Assembly (NCBI RefSeq): GCF_009687865.1
Contig: NZ_BLAE01000021.1
Span: forward strand, 62,001-126,000
DNA length: 64,000 nt
Reading direction: 5' to 3'
From: Acrocarpospora macrocephala
Lineage (GTDB): Bacteria > Actinomycetota > Actinomycetes > Streptosporangiales > Streptosporangiaceae
Shown: positions 33,854 through 43,041 of the stretch, piece after piece
How positions within the stretch are numbered: the first letter of the stretch is position 1
How the letters are laid out: each line of letters starts with the position of its first letter
Notes under the pieces: model-generated
What the model was told of the DNA's origin: nothing
Database searches by the model: none
What the model saw: only the letters and a program-made list of their open reading frames with translations
Translations under genes and position numbers: made by a program

Positions 33854-36321
33854 CCGTTCCCATCACTCCGCTGCGGCCGGAGGAGTACGCGCCGGTGCCC
33901 GACTCCGGGTTCGGCGCCCTGGAGACCGAGAAGGGCAACCTGCCGCTGGAGAGCGTGGCGGTGACCGCGCACCTCAGCGGCCTGACCGCGGGCGTGGAGG
34001 TGGCGCAGGGCTTCCGCAATCCCTACGACGTCTCGCTTGAGGCCACCTACGTGTTCCCGCTCCCGCCCCGGGCCGCGGTCACCAAGTTCACCCTGGAGGC
34101 CGACGACCGGGTGGTCGAAGGGCTGCTCAAGGAGCGTGGCGAGGCCAGGGCCGACTACGACCGCGCGCTGGCGCAGGGTCAGCGGGCGGCGATCGCCGAG
34201 GAGGACCGGCCGGACGTGTTCACCATCCGGGTCGGCAACATCGTGCCCGGCGAGCGGGTCACCGTGCGGCTGACGCTCAGCCAGCCGCTGCCCTACGAGG
34301 ACGGCGCGGCCGAATTCCGCTTCCCGCTGGTGGTCGCCCCCCGCTACATCCCGGGCGTGCCCCTGGAGGGCGCGCAGTCCGGCGGCGGCGTGGCCGCCGA
34401 CACCGACGCCGTCCCCGACGCGTCCCGCATCACCCCGCCGGTCCTGCTCCCGGGCTTCCCCAATCCCGTACGGCTGTCGCTGGCCACCACCATCGACCCG
34501 GCCGGTCTGGACCTGCGCGAGATCCGCTCCAGCCTGCACACCGTGGACACCACCACCGGGGAGACCATCACCGTCGAACTCCGGCCGGGCGAGCGCCTGG
34601 ACCGGGACTTCATCCTGCGCCTGGCCTTCGACGCGTCCACGTCGCTGGCGCTGACCCCGGACGACGAGGGCCAGGAGGGCACCTTCACGCTCACCCTCAC
34701 TCCCCCGGCCGACGCGGCCGCCACACCGGCCCCCCGGGACGTGGTGCTGCTGCTCGACCGTTCCGGCAGCATGACCGGCTGGAAGATGGTCGCCGCCCGG
34801 CGCGCCGCCGCCCGGATCGTGGACACGCTGACCGCGCACGACCGGCTGGCCGTGCTGGCCTTCGACCACGACGTCAACCGGGCGTTCACCGGCGGGCTGG
34901 TGGCGGCGAGCGACCGGAACCGTTACCGGGCGGTCGAGCACCTGTCGCGGCTGGACGCGCGCGGCGGCACGGAGATCCTCGCGCCGATGGAAGAGGCGCT
35001 CCGGCTGCTCGATGATCCGAACAGGGACCGGGTCATGGTCCTGGTGACCGACGGGCAGGTCGGCAACGAGGACGAGATCGTCGAACGGGTCGGCGCGAAG
35101 ATCACCGGCGACTCGGGGATCCGGATCCACGCCGTCGGCATCGACCGGGCGGTCAACGCCGGGTTCCTCGGGCGGCTGGCCATGCTCGGCTCCGGCCGGT
35201 GCGAGCTGGTCGAGTCGGAGGACCGGCTGGACGAGGCGATGGAGCACATCCACCGCCGCATCGGCTCCCCGCTGGTCACCGACCTCACCCTGACCGCCGT
35301 GGACCTCGATCTGGTCGAGGACACGCTCACCCATGTGGGTTCCCTCTTCCCGGGGGTGCCGCTGGTCGTCTCCGGGCGGTTCCGGGGTCGTGGGGAGAGC
35401 CCGGCGATCGCCGTACGGGGAACGGCCGACGGCGAGCCGTGGGAGCGTACGGTCGAGGGCCGCGGGGCCGGCGCGCCCGCCGCGCGGGCGGTCTGGGCGC
35501 GGGCCGAGCTGCGCCGCCTGGAGGATCGGTACACGATCGGCGAGCGGGAGCTGGAGTCCCGGATCGTGGCGACCTCGCTGCGGTTCGGCGTGCTGTGCCG
35601 GTTCACCTCGTTCGTCGCGGTCGACTCGCGGGTGGTCGCCGACGGCAAGCCGCGGCACCACGTGATCCAGCCGGTCGAGCAGCCCAGCGGCTGGGAGATG
35701 CCGATGAACATGTCCGCCGTCGCGGCCGCCGCGCCGATCCGGATGGAGAAGGCCTCCTTCGCCATGGACGAGACCTTCGGCGGGGCGGCGCCCGGCGCGC
35801 CCGCGCCTCCGCCGCCACCCGCTCCGCGCATGATGCGGCGGACGCCCGCTCCGGACACGCCGTCCCAGCCGTTCGCCCAGCCGCCCGGCGCGCCGCCGGC
35901 GCCGATCCCGTCCCCCGGTCCGGGCGCGGGACCCCGGGCCCGCGGACGGAGCGTTTCGCCGGGACCGATGAGGCCCCACCCGGGCCGGGAGCGGCAGCCC
36001 AGCCTGGACAGCGTGCGCGCCCTGCTCGCCGAGGAGCTGGTCCGGCTGCGCGCGGCGGCCGGGCGGCCGGATCAGGAGCGCCGGCGCTACCTGTCCGACC
36101 TGGCCAGCCGCCTGCGGGTGATCGACCAGATGGCGGGCGGCCACGCCGACCTGGCGTCGCTGGCCGCCGAGCTGGAAGGGGCGGAGCGTGCCGACGCCGA
36201 CCTGGCCCGGCTCTGGCAGCGCGCCGTCGATCTGCTCGGCCGCCTCACCGGAGGCGCGGCCGACGCTCCCGCGCCGCCGGATTCGACCCGCGCCCGCCGC
36301 CCGTTCTGGAAGCGCACGTAG
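33850..36321 (+). CDS. VIT and VWA domain protein
   Basis: An 823-residue protein. Residues ~10-140 form a VIT domain (SVAVTAHLSGLTAGVEVAQG, ATYVFPLPPRAAVTKF, NIVPGERVTVRLTLSQPLPY). Residues ~295-460 form a VWA domain with an intact MIDAS motif in LLLDRSGSMTGW. A long proline-rich linker (~650-710) precedes a helical C-terminus. No signal peptide or membrane segment is seen, so it is likely cytoplasmic. Bacterial VIT/VWA proteins are poorly characterised scaffolds. It is coupled to merR by ATGA. Confidence 0.9.
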   Translation: MTVPITPLRPEEYAPVPDSGFGALETEKGNLPLESVAVTAHLSGLTAGVEVAQGFRNPYDVSLEATYVFPLPPRAAVTKFTLEADDRVVEGLLKERGEARADYDRALAQGQRAAIAEEDRPDVFTIRVGNIVPGERVTVRLTLSQPLPYEDGAAEFRFPLVVAPRYIPGVPLEGAQSGGGVAADTDAVPDASRITPPVLLPGFPNPVRLSLATTIDPAGLDLREIRSSLHTVDTTTGETITVELRPGERLDRDFILRLAFDASTSLALTPDDEGQEGTFTLTLTPPADAAATPAPRDVVLLLDRSGSMTGWKMVAARRAAARIVDTLTAHDRLAVLAFDHDVNRAFTGGLVAASDRNRYRAVEHLSRLDARGGTEILAPMEEALRLLDDPNRDRVMVLVTDGQVGNEDEIVERVGAKITGDSGIRIHAVGIDRAVNAGFLGRLAMLGSGRCELVESEDRLDEAMEHIHRRIGSPLVTDLTLTAVDLDLVEDTLTHVGSLFPGVPLVVSGRFRGRGESPAIAVRGTADGEPWERTVEGRGAGAPAARAVWARAELRRLEDRYTIGERELESRIVATSLRFGVLCRFTSFVAVDSRVVADGKPRHHVIQPVEQPSGWEMPMNMSAVAAAAPIRMEKASFAMDETFGGAAPGAPAPPPPPAPRMMRRTPAPDTPSQPFAQPPGAPPAPIPSPGPGAGPRARGRSVSPGPMRPHPGRERQPSLDSVRALLAEELVRLRAAAGRPDQERRRYLSDLASRLRVIDQMAGGHADLASLAAELEGAERADADLARLWQRAVDLLGRLTGGAADAPAPPDSTRARRPFWKRT

Positions 36322-36422
36322 ACTGCGATCATGACCATGCCGCGCCAGGGGTTCCGGGGAAGGCCATGTGGCCGGGCCCTGTCCCCTGGCGACGGGAGGG
36401 CATCCCGCGCACGGAATACGGC

Positions 36423-36446
36423 ACCGGCCGCCGCCCGGCGGCCGGT
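36423..36446. terminator. Hairpin between convergent VIT/VWA and plsC genes
   Basis: ACCGGCCGCC and GGCGGCCGGT form a perfect 10-bp stem with a GCCC loop in the 141-bp convergent gap. Confidence 0.7.
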
Positions 36447-36462
36447 CGCGGGCTCTGGGGTT

Positions 36463-37164
36463 CTAGCCGTGGACTTCGCGGGCCGCGCGGATCATTTCGA
36501 CCTTGGCGCTGGCGGCGTATTTATCGACATATTCCTGGCCGGAGAGCTCCATCAGCGCGTACATGATCTCGTCGGTGACCGCGCGCAGGACCAGGAAGTC
36601 GTTCTCCATGCCGTAGTAGCGGGAGAAGTCGAGGGGCTTGCCGTACTTGACGCCCGGGCGGATGCCGAACTTGGGGATCGGGCGGCCCGGCGGCATCATC
36701 TCGAAAGTGTTGATCATGGCCCAGGGGATGACGGGCGCGCGCGACTCCAGGGCGAGGCGGGCGACGCCCGTCTTGCCCTTGTAGAGGCGGCCGTCGGGCG
36801 AGCGGGTGCCCTCCGGGTAGATGCCCAGCACGCTGCCCTCGCCGAGGACGCGCAGGCCGGTCCGGAGCGCGGCCTCGCTGGCCTTCCCGCCGGAACGGTC
36901 GATCGGAACCGTGCCGACGCCCGAGAAGAACGCCCGGCTGACCAGGCCCTTTATGCCGCTACCGGTAAAATAGTCAGACTTGCCGAGCGAGATGACCTTG
37001 CGCGGCAGGAAGAGCGCCCCGAAGAAATGGTCGGCGAACGACAGGTGGTTCCCGGCCAGGATGACGGGCCCCTCCTTCGGCACGTTCTCCACCCCTTCCG
37101 CCCACGGACGGAACACGAAATGGAGGAACGGCCAGAGGATGGCCTTCACCACCCAGTAGAACAC
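36463..37164 (-). CDS. 1-acyl-glycerol-3-phosphate acyltransferase (PlsC family)
   Basis: A membrane-associated acyltransferase of phospholipid synthesis, about 233 residues. The catalytic motif is AGNHLSFADHFF (H-X4-D), with motif III YPEGTRSPDGRLYKGKTGVA and motif IV region PVIPWAM. The start is set at the GTG 37162-37164 (VFYWVVKAILWPF), because AAGGAG lies eight bases before it; an ATG 12 codons upstream lacks one. It is divergent from the esterase gene. Confidence 0.9.
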   Translation of the reverse strand: MFYWVVKAILWPFLHFVFRPWAEGVENVPKEGPVILAGNHLSFADHFFGALFLPRKVISLGKSDYFTGSGIKGLVSRAFFSGVGTVPIDRSGGKASEAALRTGLRVLGEGSVLGIYPEGTRSPDGRLYKGKTGVARLALESRAPVIPWAMINTFEMMPPGRPIPKFGIRPGVKYGKPLDFSRYYGMENDFLVLRAVTDEIMYALMELSGQEYVDKYAASAKVEMIRAAREVHG

Positions 37165-37278
37165 TCGGGGCTCTCCTTCGGTTGTTTTCAGTGGAGTCAT
37201 CTTCGCACGGCTGACCCTCTCGCACGACTGAGGCGTAACGTGCGACTATCGGGCAATCTTTCCGATTTTGGAGGAGAC

Positions 37279-38043
37279 ATGCCGCTGCTGCCGGGCGCTG
37301 AGCCGTACCACCACGAAGGCGGTCAGATCGGCGTGCTGCTCTGCCATGGTTTCACCGGGACGCCGCAGTCGCTGCGGCCCTGGGGGGAGTTCCTGGCCGA
37401 GGCCGGGATCACCGTCTCGCTGCCCCGGCTGCCCGGGCACGGCACCACCTGGCAGGAGATGAACCGCACCCGCTGGGAGGACTGGTACGCCGAGCTCGAC
37501 CGCGCCTTCGCCGAACTGAAGGCGACCTGCGCCGAGGTCTTCGTGATGGGCCTGTCCATGGGCGGCTGCATGGCCCTGCGCCTGGCCGAGGTGCACGGCC
37601 CCGCGATCCGGGGGCTGGTGATCGTCAACCCGTCCGTGGTGAACGACTCGCCGATCCTGCTGCTGGCCCCGGTGCTCAAGTGGGTGCTGCCGTCGGTGCC
37701 CGGGATCGGCAGCGACATCAAGAAGCCGGGCAGCGTCGAACTCGCGTACGACCGCACGCCCGTGCGCGCCGCCGCCACGCTGCCGCGGCTCTGGAAACTG
37801 GTCCAGTCCGAGCTGGACCGGATCGGCCAGCCGGTGCTGGTCTACCGGAGCACGCAGGACCATGTGCTGAAACCGGCTAACGTGGAGTTCCTCCGGACGC
37901 GTATGGGGGACAATCTGGAGGTCCGGGAATGCGTGGACAGCTATCACGTCGCGACCCTGGACAACGACGCTCCGGCCATCTTCTCGGGGAGCCTGGACTT
38001 CATCCGCCGTTACGCGTCTGTACCCTTGACGAAGGACTCTTGA
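37279..38043 (+). CDS. Alpha/beta hydrolase (carboxylesterase/monoacylglycerol lipase type)
   Basis: A 254-residue alpha/beta hydrolase. The oxyanion region is GVLLCHGFTGTPQSLRPW. The nucleophile elbow is FVMGLSMGGCMAL, the acid is likely in LVYRSTQDHVLKP, and the catalytic His is in CVDSYHVATLDND. It resembles the Est30/monoacylglycerol lipase group acting on lipid or short-chain esters. The ATG at 37279 has GGAGGAG upstream. It stands beside the acyltransferase gene, in keeping with lipid turnover. Confidence 0.88.
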   Translation: MPLLPGAEPYHHEGGQIGVLLCHGFTGTPQSLRPWGEFLAEAGITVSLPRLPGHGTTWQEMNRTRWEDWYAELDRAFAELKATCAEVFVMGLSMGGCMALRLAEVHGPAIRGLVIVNPSVVNDSPILLLAPVLKWVLPSVPGIGSDIKKPGSVELAYDRTPVRAAATLPRLWKLVQSELDRIGQPVLVYRSTQDHVLKPANVEFLRTRMGDNLEVRECVDSYHVATLDNDAPAIFSGSLDFIRRYASVPLTKDS

Positions 38044-38055
38044 CCTGGGATCGAT

Positions 38056-38517
38056 GTGACGCCACAGAGTGATGAGGACGAGGTCTGGCGTCAGATCGTC
38101 GCCTCTTATAACGACACACCCGACAACGGCTCGGCCGATCAGCCATGGCCGGATCGGGAGAACGTGCCGGCGAGTCCGGCGACCGTGGAGGTGGACGGCG
38201 AGTCCACCGGCGCGGTGGTGGCGGACGACGCGGCGGACACCGCGGCCGAAGCTCAGCCCGATGAGGACAACGACCACTACATCCCGCCGCCGCCTCCGCC
38301 GCTGCCCAAGACGGACGCGCTCACGAAGGCGTCCTGGCTGGCGCTGTTCGGCGGGCCCGCCTACCTGCTGCTGGCGGCGCTGCTGAGCTGGCCGATGGAT
38401 CCGTGGATCGTGTTCACCGCGGTCGCGGCCTTCATCGGCGGGTTCGTGGCGCTGGTGGTCCGGATGGGGGACGGCCCGCCGAACGACTCCGGCTGGGACG
38501 ACGGCGCCGTCGTTTAA
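38056..38517 (+). CDS. Hypothetical two-helix membrane protein
   Basis: 153 residues. The N-terminal ~90 are acidic and disordered (EDNDHYIPPPPPPLPKTD), followed by two hydrophobic helices (WLALFGGPAYLLLAALLSWPM and WIVFTAVAAFIGGFVALVV) and a short tail. It starts at a GTG 12 bp after the esterase and is probably co-transcribed. I recognise it only as a common actinobacterial protein of unknown function. Its end overlaps the convergent propeller gene by four bases. Confidence 0.7.
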   Translation: MTPQSDEDEVWRQIVASYNDTPDNGSADQPWPDRENVPASPATVEVDGESTGAVVADDAADTAAEAQPDEDNDHYIPPPPPPLPKTDALTKASWLALFGGPAYLLLAALLSWPMDPWIVFTAVAAFIGGFVALVVRMGDGPPNDSGWDDGAVV

Positions 38518-39644
38518 CGTTCCGCGACTGGACCGAAGGTTTCGACCAGGTCGCCGTAGCGGTTGGCTTTGTCCAGGACGTGGCCGACGGCCATGGTCAG
38601 GTCGCCGATCCGGGTCACGGCCTGAAGCCGGACCGTGCGCCGGCTGGTGGCGGGCTCGCCGCGCAGCGGTTCCCAGCGGCGGCCGGTGAACTTGAACAGG
38701 AACGCCTCGTCCGGGCGGGCCGGGTCGTGGCCGGAGGCCCAGTAGCCGCCCTCGCCGTCGCCGGTCACGCCGTAGAGCTCGGCCTCGGCGATCGGGAGCT
38801 CGTCCTTGGTCCAGCGTTTGCCGTCCCACCGCAGGATCAGCGGCTCGATGCCCTCGTCGCCGTGGAAGACCCCGCCGACCGCGACCGCCCGCTTGGCGCT
38901 CTGCAGGTAGACGTCCCGGAGATACCCGCCCTTGATCGCGGGCACGGACACGGATTTCCACCCGTTCCCGGTCAGCCGCATCACCAGCGGCCGGGACCCG
39001 GTGTCGCCCACCGCCCAGCCGTCCTTGCCGGACAGCGCCACCCCGTGCAACGCGCCCGCGGGCCCGATCGTGGCGGTCCAGCTGCCCGCGCCGGTCGCGA
39101 TCAAGCTGCGCCCGCCCCGGCTCCCGACCGTGACCACCCGCCCCGGCTGCGCCGCCACCGCCCGTAGCCAGTCCCCGCCCCGCACCGGCGGCACGATCAC
39201 CCGATCGAACCCGCCGCGCCCGCCTTTCCCGATGTACGGCACCCCGTCGTGCCCGTCCCCGACCACCCACAACTCGGTGGCCGACACCGCGCTGATCGAC
39301 CGCAACGGCCCGACGCCGGTGACGTCGCCCCTGGCCCCCACTTCGGTCCAGGCCCGCCCGTCCCACCGGGTCACCACGCCCCGGTTCTGCCAGACGTCCC
39401 AGATGCCCTCCTGCCCGACCGCCCACACGTCGGTTTCGGACAGCGCGGCCACATCGGAGAGCGAGCTCCCGTTGCCCAGGCGCGCGGACGTGGCCTGCCG
39501 CACGATCTCGTCGGCGACCGCCCTGGGGCGGGTGGGAGACGGCTGAGCGTGCGCGACCGATGTGACGTGAGGTAGTTGCCCGGCCAGAAGCCCGGTGAGA
39601 AGCCCACACAACGGCACCACGCGCCGAGTCAGGCAGCGGGTCAT
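38514..39644 (-). CDS. Secreted beta-propeller-like protein
   Basis: A 376-residue protein with a Sec signal (RRVVPLCGLLTGLLAGQLPH, cleavage near VAHAQ). Repeated blades of the kind ALSETDVWAVGQEGIW, AVSATELWVVGDG and LSGKDGWAVGDTG alternate with W-rich strands, as in bacterial Kelch/YncE-like propellers. No catalytic motif is seen. The ATG at 39642-39644 lacks a ribosome-binding site, but TACGAT stands just upstream, so it may be leaderless. Function is unknown. Confidence 0.75.
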   Translation of the reverse strand: MTRCLTRRVVPLCGLLTGLLAGQLPHVTSVAHAQPSPTRPRAVADEIVRQATSARLGNGSSLSDVAALSETDVWAVGQEGIWDVWQNRGVVTRWDGRAWTEVGARGDVTGVGPLRSISAVSATELWVVGDGHDGVPYIGKGGRGGFDRVIVPPVRGGDWLRAVAAQPGRVVTVGSRGGRSLIATGAGSWTATIGPAGALHGVALSGKDGWAVGDTGSRPLVMRLTGNGWKSVSVPAIKGGYLRDVYLQSAKRAVAVGGVFHGDEGIEPLILRWDGKRWTKDELPIAEAELYGVTGDGEGGYWASGHDPARPDEAFLFKFTGRRWEPLRGEPATSRRTVRLQAVTRIGDLTMAVGHVLDKANRYGDLVETFGPVAER

Positions 39645-39742
39645 AGGGGAATCGTACGGGCCGACCGCCCGTCCGGGGGCGAGAGACGCCATTTCCGCCC
39701 CCGAAAAGCGACAGTTCGATCCGCCCGAATCCTCACGCGAGG

Positions 39743-40441
39743 TCAAGCGGACCGTGAGATCTCCGCCGCCACCGGCCGGTGGTCGGTGGCGGCGCGCAGG
39801 TCCTCGAAGGCGGGGATCACGTCGGCGTCGCCGCAGGCGTGCACGGTCAGGCCGGGGCCGGCGAAGATGGCGTCGATGCGTTTGTCGGGTTTGCCCGCGT
39901 GGTAAGTGAAGCCGTCGCCGCGTGGGGCCACCGCATAGCCGTCGGTGAAACGGCGGGACAGGTATCGCCAGGCCGGTTCGGTGGGCTGCTCGTTGAAGTC
40001 GCCCGCCAGGACGGGGAAGGCGTCGTGTTCGGCGGCGGCGGCCTGGATCCGGGCGGCCACCTCGGTGATGTGCCACATCCGGGCGCCCGAGTGGAGATCC
40101 AGGTGGACCGAGCCGACGGCCAGGCGGGTTCCCTCGACCTCCACGATGGCGATGGCCATGGCTCGCCATTCCAGCCCGAAGAACCACCGCAGCCGGTGGT
40201 GCTCGACGTGCGCGACGCGGGCGCGGGGGCCGACCAGGACGGCCACGCCGCTGGTACGGCCACCCGCCGCCAGCCGCATTCCGGTGACCCGGGGCAGGGC
40301 GCGCCGCCGCCGCCACAGGTAGAAGGGCGGGACTTCCTGAACGCACAGCACGTCGGAGCGGAGGACGGAGATGACCCGGGCCAGCGCCCTCTGATCGTCG
40401 CGCAGCGCGCGCACGTTGTAAGACGCGACCCTGATCACCAA
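39743..40441 (-). CDS. Endonuclease/exonuclease/phosphatase family protein
   Basis: A 232-residue protein of the EEP (DNase I-like) superfamily. Motifs are VASYNVRAL, VLCVQEVP (metal Glu), VGSVHLDLHS, PVLAGDFNEQP (Asp-Asn) and a terminal ATDHRPVAAEI (Asp-His). No signal peptide is seen. It could act on nucleic acids, inositol phosphates or phospholipids. It lies downstream of the glucokinase gene, across a short duplication of that gene's end. Confidence 0.85.
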   Translation of the reverse strand: MVIRVASYNVRALRDDQRALARVISVLRSDVLCVQEVPPFYLWRRRRALPRVTGMRLAAGGRTSGVAVLVGPRARVAHVEHHRLRWFFGLEWRAMAIAIVEVEGTRLAVGSVHLDLHSGARMWHITEVAARIQAAAAEHDAFPVLAGDFNEQPTEPAWRYLSRRFTDGYAVAPRGDGFTYHAGKPDKRIDAIFAGPGLTVHACGDADVIPAFEDLRAATDHRPVAAEISRSA

Positions 40442-40447
40442 TCCACG

Positions 40448-40533
40448 CTAACCCGCGCTCAGGGCATGCGGGCGCCGCTCGGCGGCCTTACCGCTTTGGC
40501 GCTGCAAGCTGACCCGCGCTCACGGCATGCGGG
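40448..40533. repeat. 60-bp duplication of the glucokinase 3' end
   Basis: GCTGACCCGCGCTCACGGCA (40508 on) contains the glk stop codon. It recurs as GCTAACCCGCGCTCAGGGCA 60 bp away (40448 on), with similarity continuing through GCATGCGGGC and TCGGCGGCC-like sequence. The extra copy lies after the gene in the direction of transcription, filling the gap to the next gene. Confidence 0.75.
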
Positions 40534-41464
40534 CCAGGTCGGCCGCCCCCACCAACCCCGCGGAAGGCCCGAGCTCGGCGGTCCTGATGTCGGCGAGCGG
40601 GCGATGCCCCCGGCCGGTCAGGCGTTCGGCGAAGGACTCCTTCACGCCGTCCAGCCACAGGTCGGCCGCCGCGGAGACGCCGCCGCCCATGATGAAGCAG
40701 CCGGGATCCAGCACCGCCGCCAGGTCCGCGAGGCCCTGGCCGATCCACCCGGCCAGCCAGGCGTAGGCTTCGAGCGCGACCGGGTCGCCCGCCCGGGCCG
40801 CCTCGGTGATCTCGCGGCCCTCGATCCGCTCGGGCGTGCCGCCGGCGATCTCCAGCAGGACGGACGCGCGGCCAGGGTCCATGGCGGCCAGGCGGCGGGC
40901 CTCGGCGACCAGGGCGTTGCCGCTCGCGTACTGCTCCCAGCAGCCGAGGTTGCCGCAGCCGCAGCGTTTGCCGTCGGGCACGCTCTGGATGTGGCCGAGT
41001 TCGGCGCCCATCCCCCAGCGGCCGCGATACAGCGCGCCGCCGACCACGACGCCGCCGCCGATGCCGGTCCCGACCGTGACGCACACGACATGCGTCTCGC
41101 CGCGCCCGGCCCCGAAGCGGTATTCGCCCCAGGCGGTCGCGTTGGCGTCGTTCTCCACCACCACCGGCAGCCCGACCAGATCGGCGACCTTCTTCTGCAG
41201 CGGCTCCTCGCGCCAGGCCAGGTTGGGGGCGAACCGGACGACCGACCGGGTCTCGTCCACGAACCCGGCCGCGCCGACGCCCACCGCCTCGACCTCGTGC
41301 CGGGAGGCCAGCTCTTTGATCGCCTCCGCCACGACGCCCGCCACCAGCTCGGGATTGTCAGCGGGGGTGGGCCGGAGCAGGCTTTCGACGATCTTCCCGT
41401 CGTCGTCCACCACCCCGGCCGCGACCTTCGTTCCGCCGATGTCGATGCCGATGGTCAGCGTCAT
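40520..41464 (-). CDS. glk: ROK-family glucokinase
   Basis: Phosphorylates glucose with ATP. At 314 residues it starts TLTIGIDIGGTKVAAGVVDD (ATP loop) and has PVVVENDANATAWGEYRFG (catalytic Asp). It also has VTVGTGIGGGVVVGG, the ROK zinc site CGCGNLGCWEQYASGNAL and the GGGVSAA loop. Its gene order with a DUF5304-like protein, ArsA-like ATPase, SRPBCC, metallophosphoesterase, acyl-CoA ligase and PimB' is one I recognise from other actinomycetes. In Streptomyces this kinase also mediates carbon repression. Confidence 0.95.
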   Translation of the reverse strand: MTLTIGIDIGGTKVAAGVVDDDGKIVESLLRPTPADNPELVAGVVAEAIKELASRHEVEAVGVGAAGFVDETRSVVRFAPNLAWREEPLQKKVADLVGLPVVVENDANATAWGEYRFGAGRGETHVVCVTVGTGIGGGVVVGGALYRGRWGMGAELGHIQSVPDGKRCGCGNLGCWEQYASGNALVAEARRLAAMDPGRASVLLEIAGGTPERIEGREITEAARAGDPVALEAYAWLAGWIGQGLADLAAVLDPGCFIMGGGVSAAADLWLDGVKESFAERLTGRGHRPLADIRTAELGPSAGLVGAADLARMP

Positions 41465-41482
41465 GCCGTCCCTCTTCCGGTC

Positions 41483-41896
41483 TCAGCCCAGATCGATGTG
41501 CTCTACTCGCGAGTCATCGTGCCGCCGGGACGTGGCCGGGCGCTGCAGGGAGTCGACCGCCTGCCGGAAGGCGGCGAGGAGCTCGCCACCCGCCGCGATC
41601 AGGTGGTCGGCGACGTCGCCGCCCGACTCCCTGCGCGCGGCGATCACCCGGCAGACCGGGCAGGCCCGGCAGATGTACTCCTCGTGATCATGCCCGGAAA
41701 CCGCCTCCCCCCACACATCCTGCTGCCTGCCGCGGCTCCCGCCGCCGCCGAACGCGTTGCCGATCCCGCTCCCGGCGCCCTTGACGAACCCTTTGCCGAG
41801 CTCCCGGCCCACCCGCTGCTGCAGCGAGTCGAGAAACTTCATCGCCTCTTCAGCGGCGGAACCGAGCGGATCCGGCCGATCATTGCTTTCCGTCAT
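41483..41896 (-). CDS. DUF5304-like protein
   Basis: 137 residues with an N-terminal helix (DPLGSAAEEAMKFLDSLQQR), a glycine-rich middle (GAGSGIGNAFGGGGSRGR), a CRACPVCRV cysteine motif (CxxCPVC) and a helical segment before a basic tail. It resembles the small actinobacterial DUF5304 proteins found beside glucokinase. Function is unknown. The start overlaps the ArsA-like gene by ATGA (41893-41896). Confidence 0.75.
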   Translation of the reverse strand: MTESNDRPDPLGSAAEEAMKFLDSLQQRVGRELGKGFVKGAGSGIGNAFGGGGSRGRQQDVWGEAVSGHDHEEYICRACPVCRVIAARRESGGDVADHLIAAGGELLAAFRQAVDSLQRPATSRRHDDSRVEHIDLG

Positions 41897-43041
41897 ATCT
41901 CGAACGTTACCCGGAGGTGGCCGTCCTGGAGCGCCGCCGAGGCGACCGTCCGGCGGGCGAGGGCGGCCGGGAGCGCGATGACCCGGCGGTAGGAGCCCGC
42001 GGTGACGATGAGCTCGTCGCCCTTGCGGGCCAGATCGACGTCGGATTTGTCGGCGAGGGGGAGCCAGAGGGTGAGTTCGTCGGCGCTGATGCGCATCGGG
42101 GGTTCGCCGGTGGGGGCGGCGAAGGGGTCGTGCTCGCCGTACAGGGCGTCGCCGACCTCGGCCAGCGCGTCGACGCCGACCGGTTCCGCGGGCAGGTACG
42201 GCACGGTCAGGATGGGCAGCGGCGCGAACGAGGCGTGCACGTCGGCCAGCTGCCTGGTCTGGGCTTCGACCCAGCGGGCGCGCCATTCGTCGGCGCCGCC
42301 GGCGGGGAAGACGCGGTTGGCGATGACGGCGTCCACGCGGTAGCCGTACAGGCTGAGGGAGGTGAGGGTGCGGCGGGCCTCGGCGACGACGACGGCCTCG
42401 GGGGTGAGCACCAGGCGGACGGAGGCGTTGTCGCCGGTGAGGAGTTCGCGGACGGCCAGCAGGCCGCGGTGCAGGCGTTCCCCGGCCGAGAGCACGCTCT
42501 CCTCGGGCGCGCTGACCTTGGCGACGTGCCGGACGAGGGGGCCGAGCGCCTTCAGCAGCCGCCGCCCGATCGGCAGCAGGCGGCTGACGTGCCAGTCCAG
42601 CGCCTCCGGCAGGGCCAGCAGGCGGAGCGTCTCGGCGGTCGGCGCGCAGTCCACGACGATCACGTCCCACCGGCCGGTGCGGGCCTGCTCGCGCAGTTCC
42701 AGCAGCGCGATGATCTCCTCGGCGCCGGGCAGCACGGTCACCTCCTCGGAGGTGATCTCGTCCAGGCCGAGCTCGTGGAAGGCCGACCTGGCGTAGTCCT
42801 GCAGCTCGCCCCAGTGCCGTTCGAGCGAGCGCTGGGTGTCGACCTGCTGCAGGTAGAGGCCGGGCGCGGCTTCGACCGGTTCGCCGGAGGGCGGCACGGC
42901 CAGCGCGTCGGCCAGGGAGTGCGCGGTGTCGGTGGACACGACCAGCGTCTTGAGGCCGCGCCTGGCGGCGAGCGTCGCCGTGGCCGCGGCGGCGGTGGTC
43001 TTGCCGACGCCGCCCTTCCCCGTGAAAAGCAGGATCCTCAT
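41893..43041 (-). CDS. ArsA/GET3-family ATPase
   Basis: A 382-residue P-loop ATPase of the SIMIBI class. It has P-loop LLFTGKGGVGKTTAAAATAT, switch I VVSTDTAHSLADAL, switch II VIVVDCAPTAETLRLL and a C-terminal small Hsp20-like ArsA_HSP20 domain (LTLWLPLADKSDVDLARKGD). No arsenite cysteines are apparent, so arsenic transport is unlikely; membrane-protein or lipid-linked chaperoning is conceivable. It is coupled by 4-bp overlaps to both neighbours. Confidence 0.88.
   Translation of the reverse strand: MRILLFTGKGGVGKTTAAAATATLAARRGLKTLVVSTDTAHSLADALAVPPSGEPVEAAPGLYLQQVDTQRSLERHWGELQDYARSAFHELGLDEITSEEVTVLPGAEEIIALLELREQARTGRWDVIVVDCAPTAETLRLLALPEALDWHVSRLLPIGRRLLKALGPLVRHVAKVSAPEESVLSAGERLHRGLLAVRELLTGDNASVRLVLTPEAVVVAEARRTLTSLSLYGYRVDAVIANRVFPAGGADEWRARWVEAQTRQLADVHASFAPLPILTVPYLPAEPVGVDALAEVGDALYGEHDPFAAPTGEPPMRISADELTLWLPLADKSDVDLARKGDELIVTAGSYRRVIALPAALARRTVASAALQDGHLRVTFEI

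Noticed and set aside
33427-36144. 905-codon minus-strand frame opposite merR and the VIT/VWA gene
   Set aside because: Shadow of the strongly coding plus strand; no recognisable domain.
41893-43041. Arsenite-transport ATPase
   Set aside because: No adjacent arsB, arsC or arsR and no obvious metal-binding cysteines. The neighbours are lipid-binding and sugar kinase genes.
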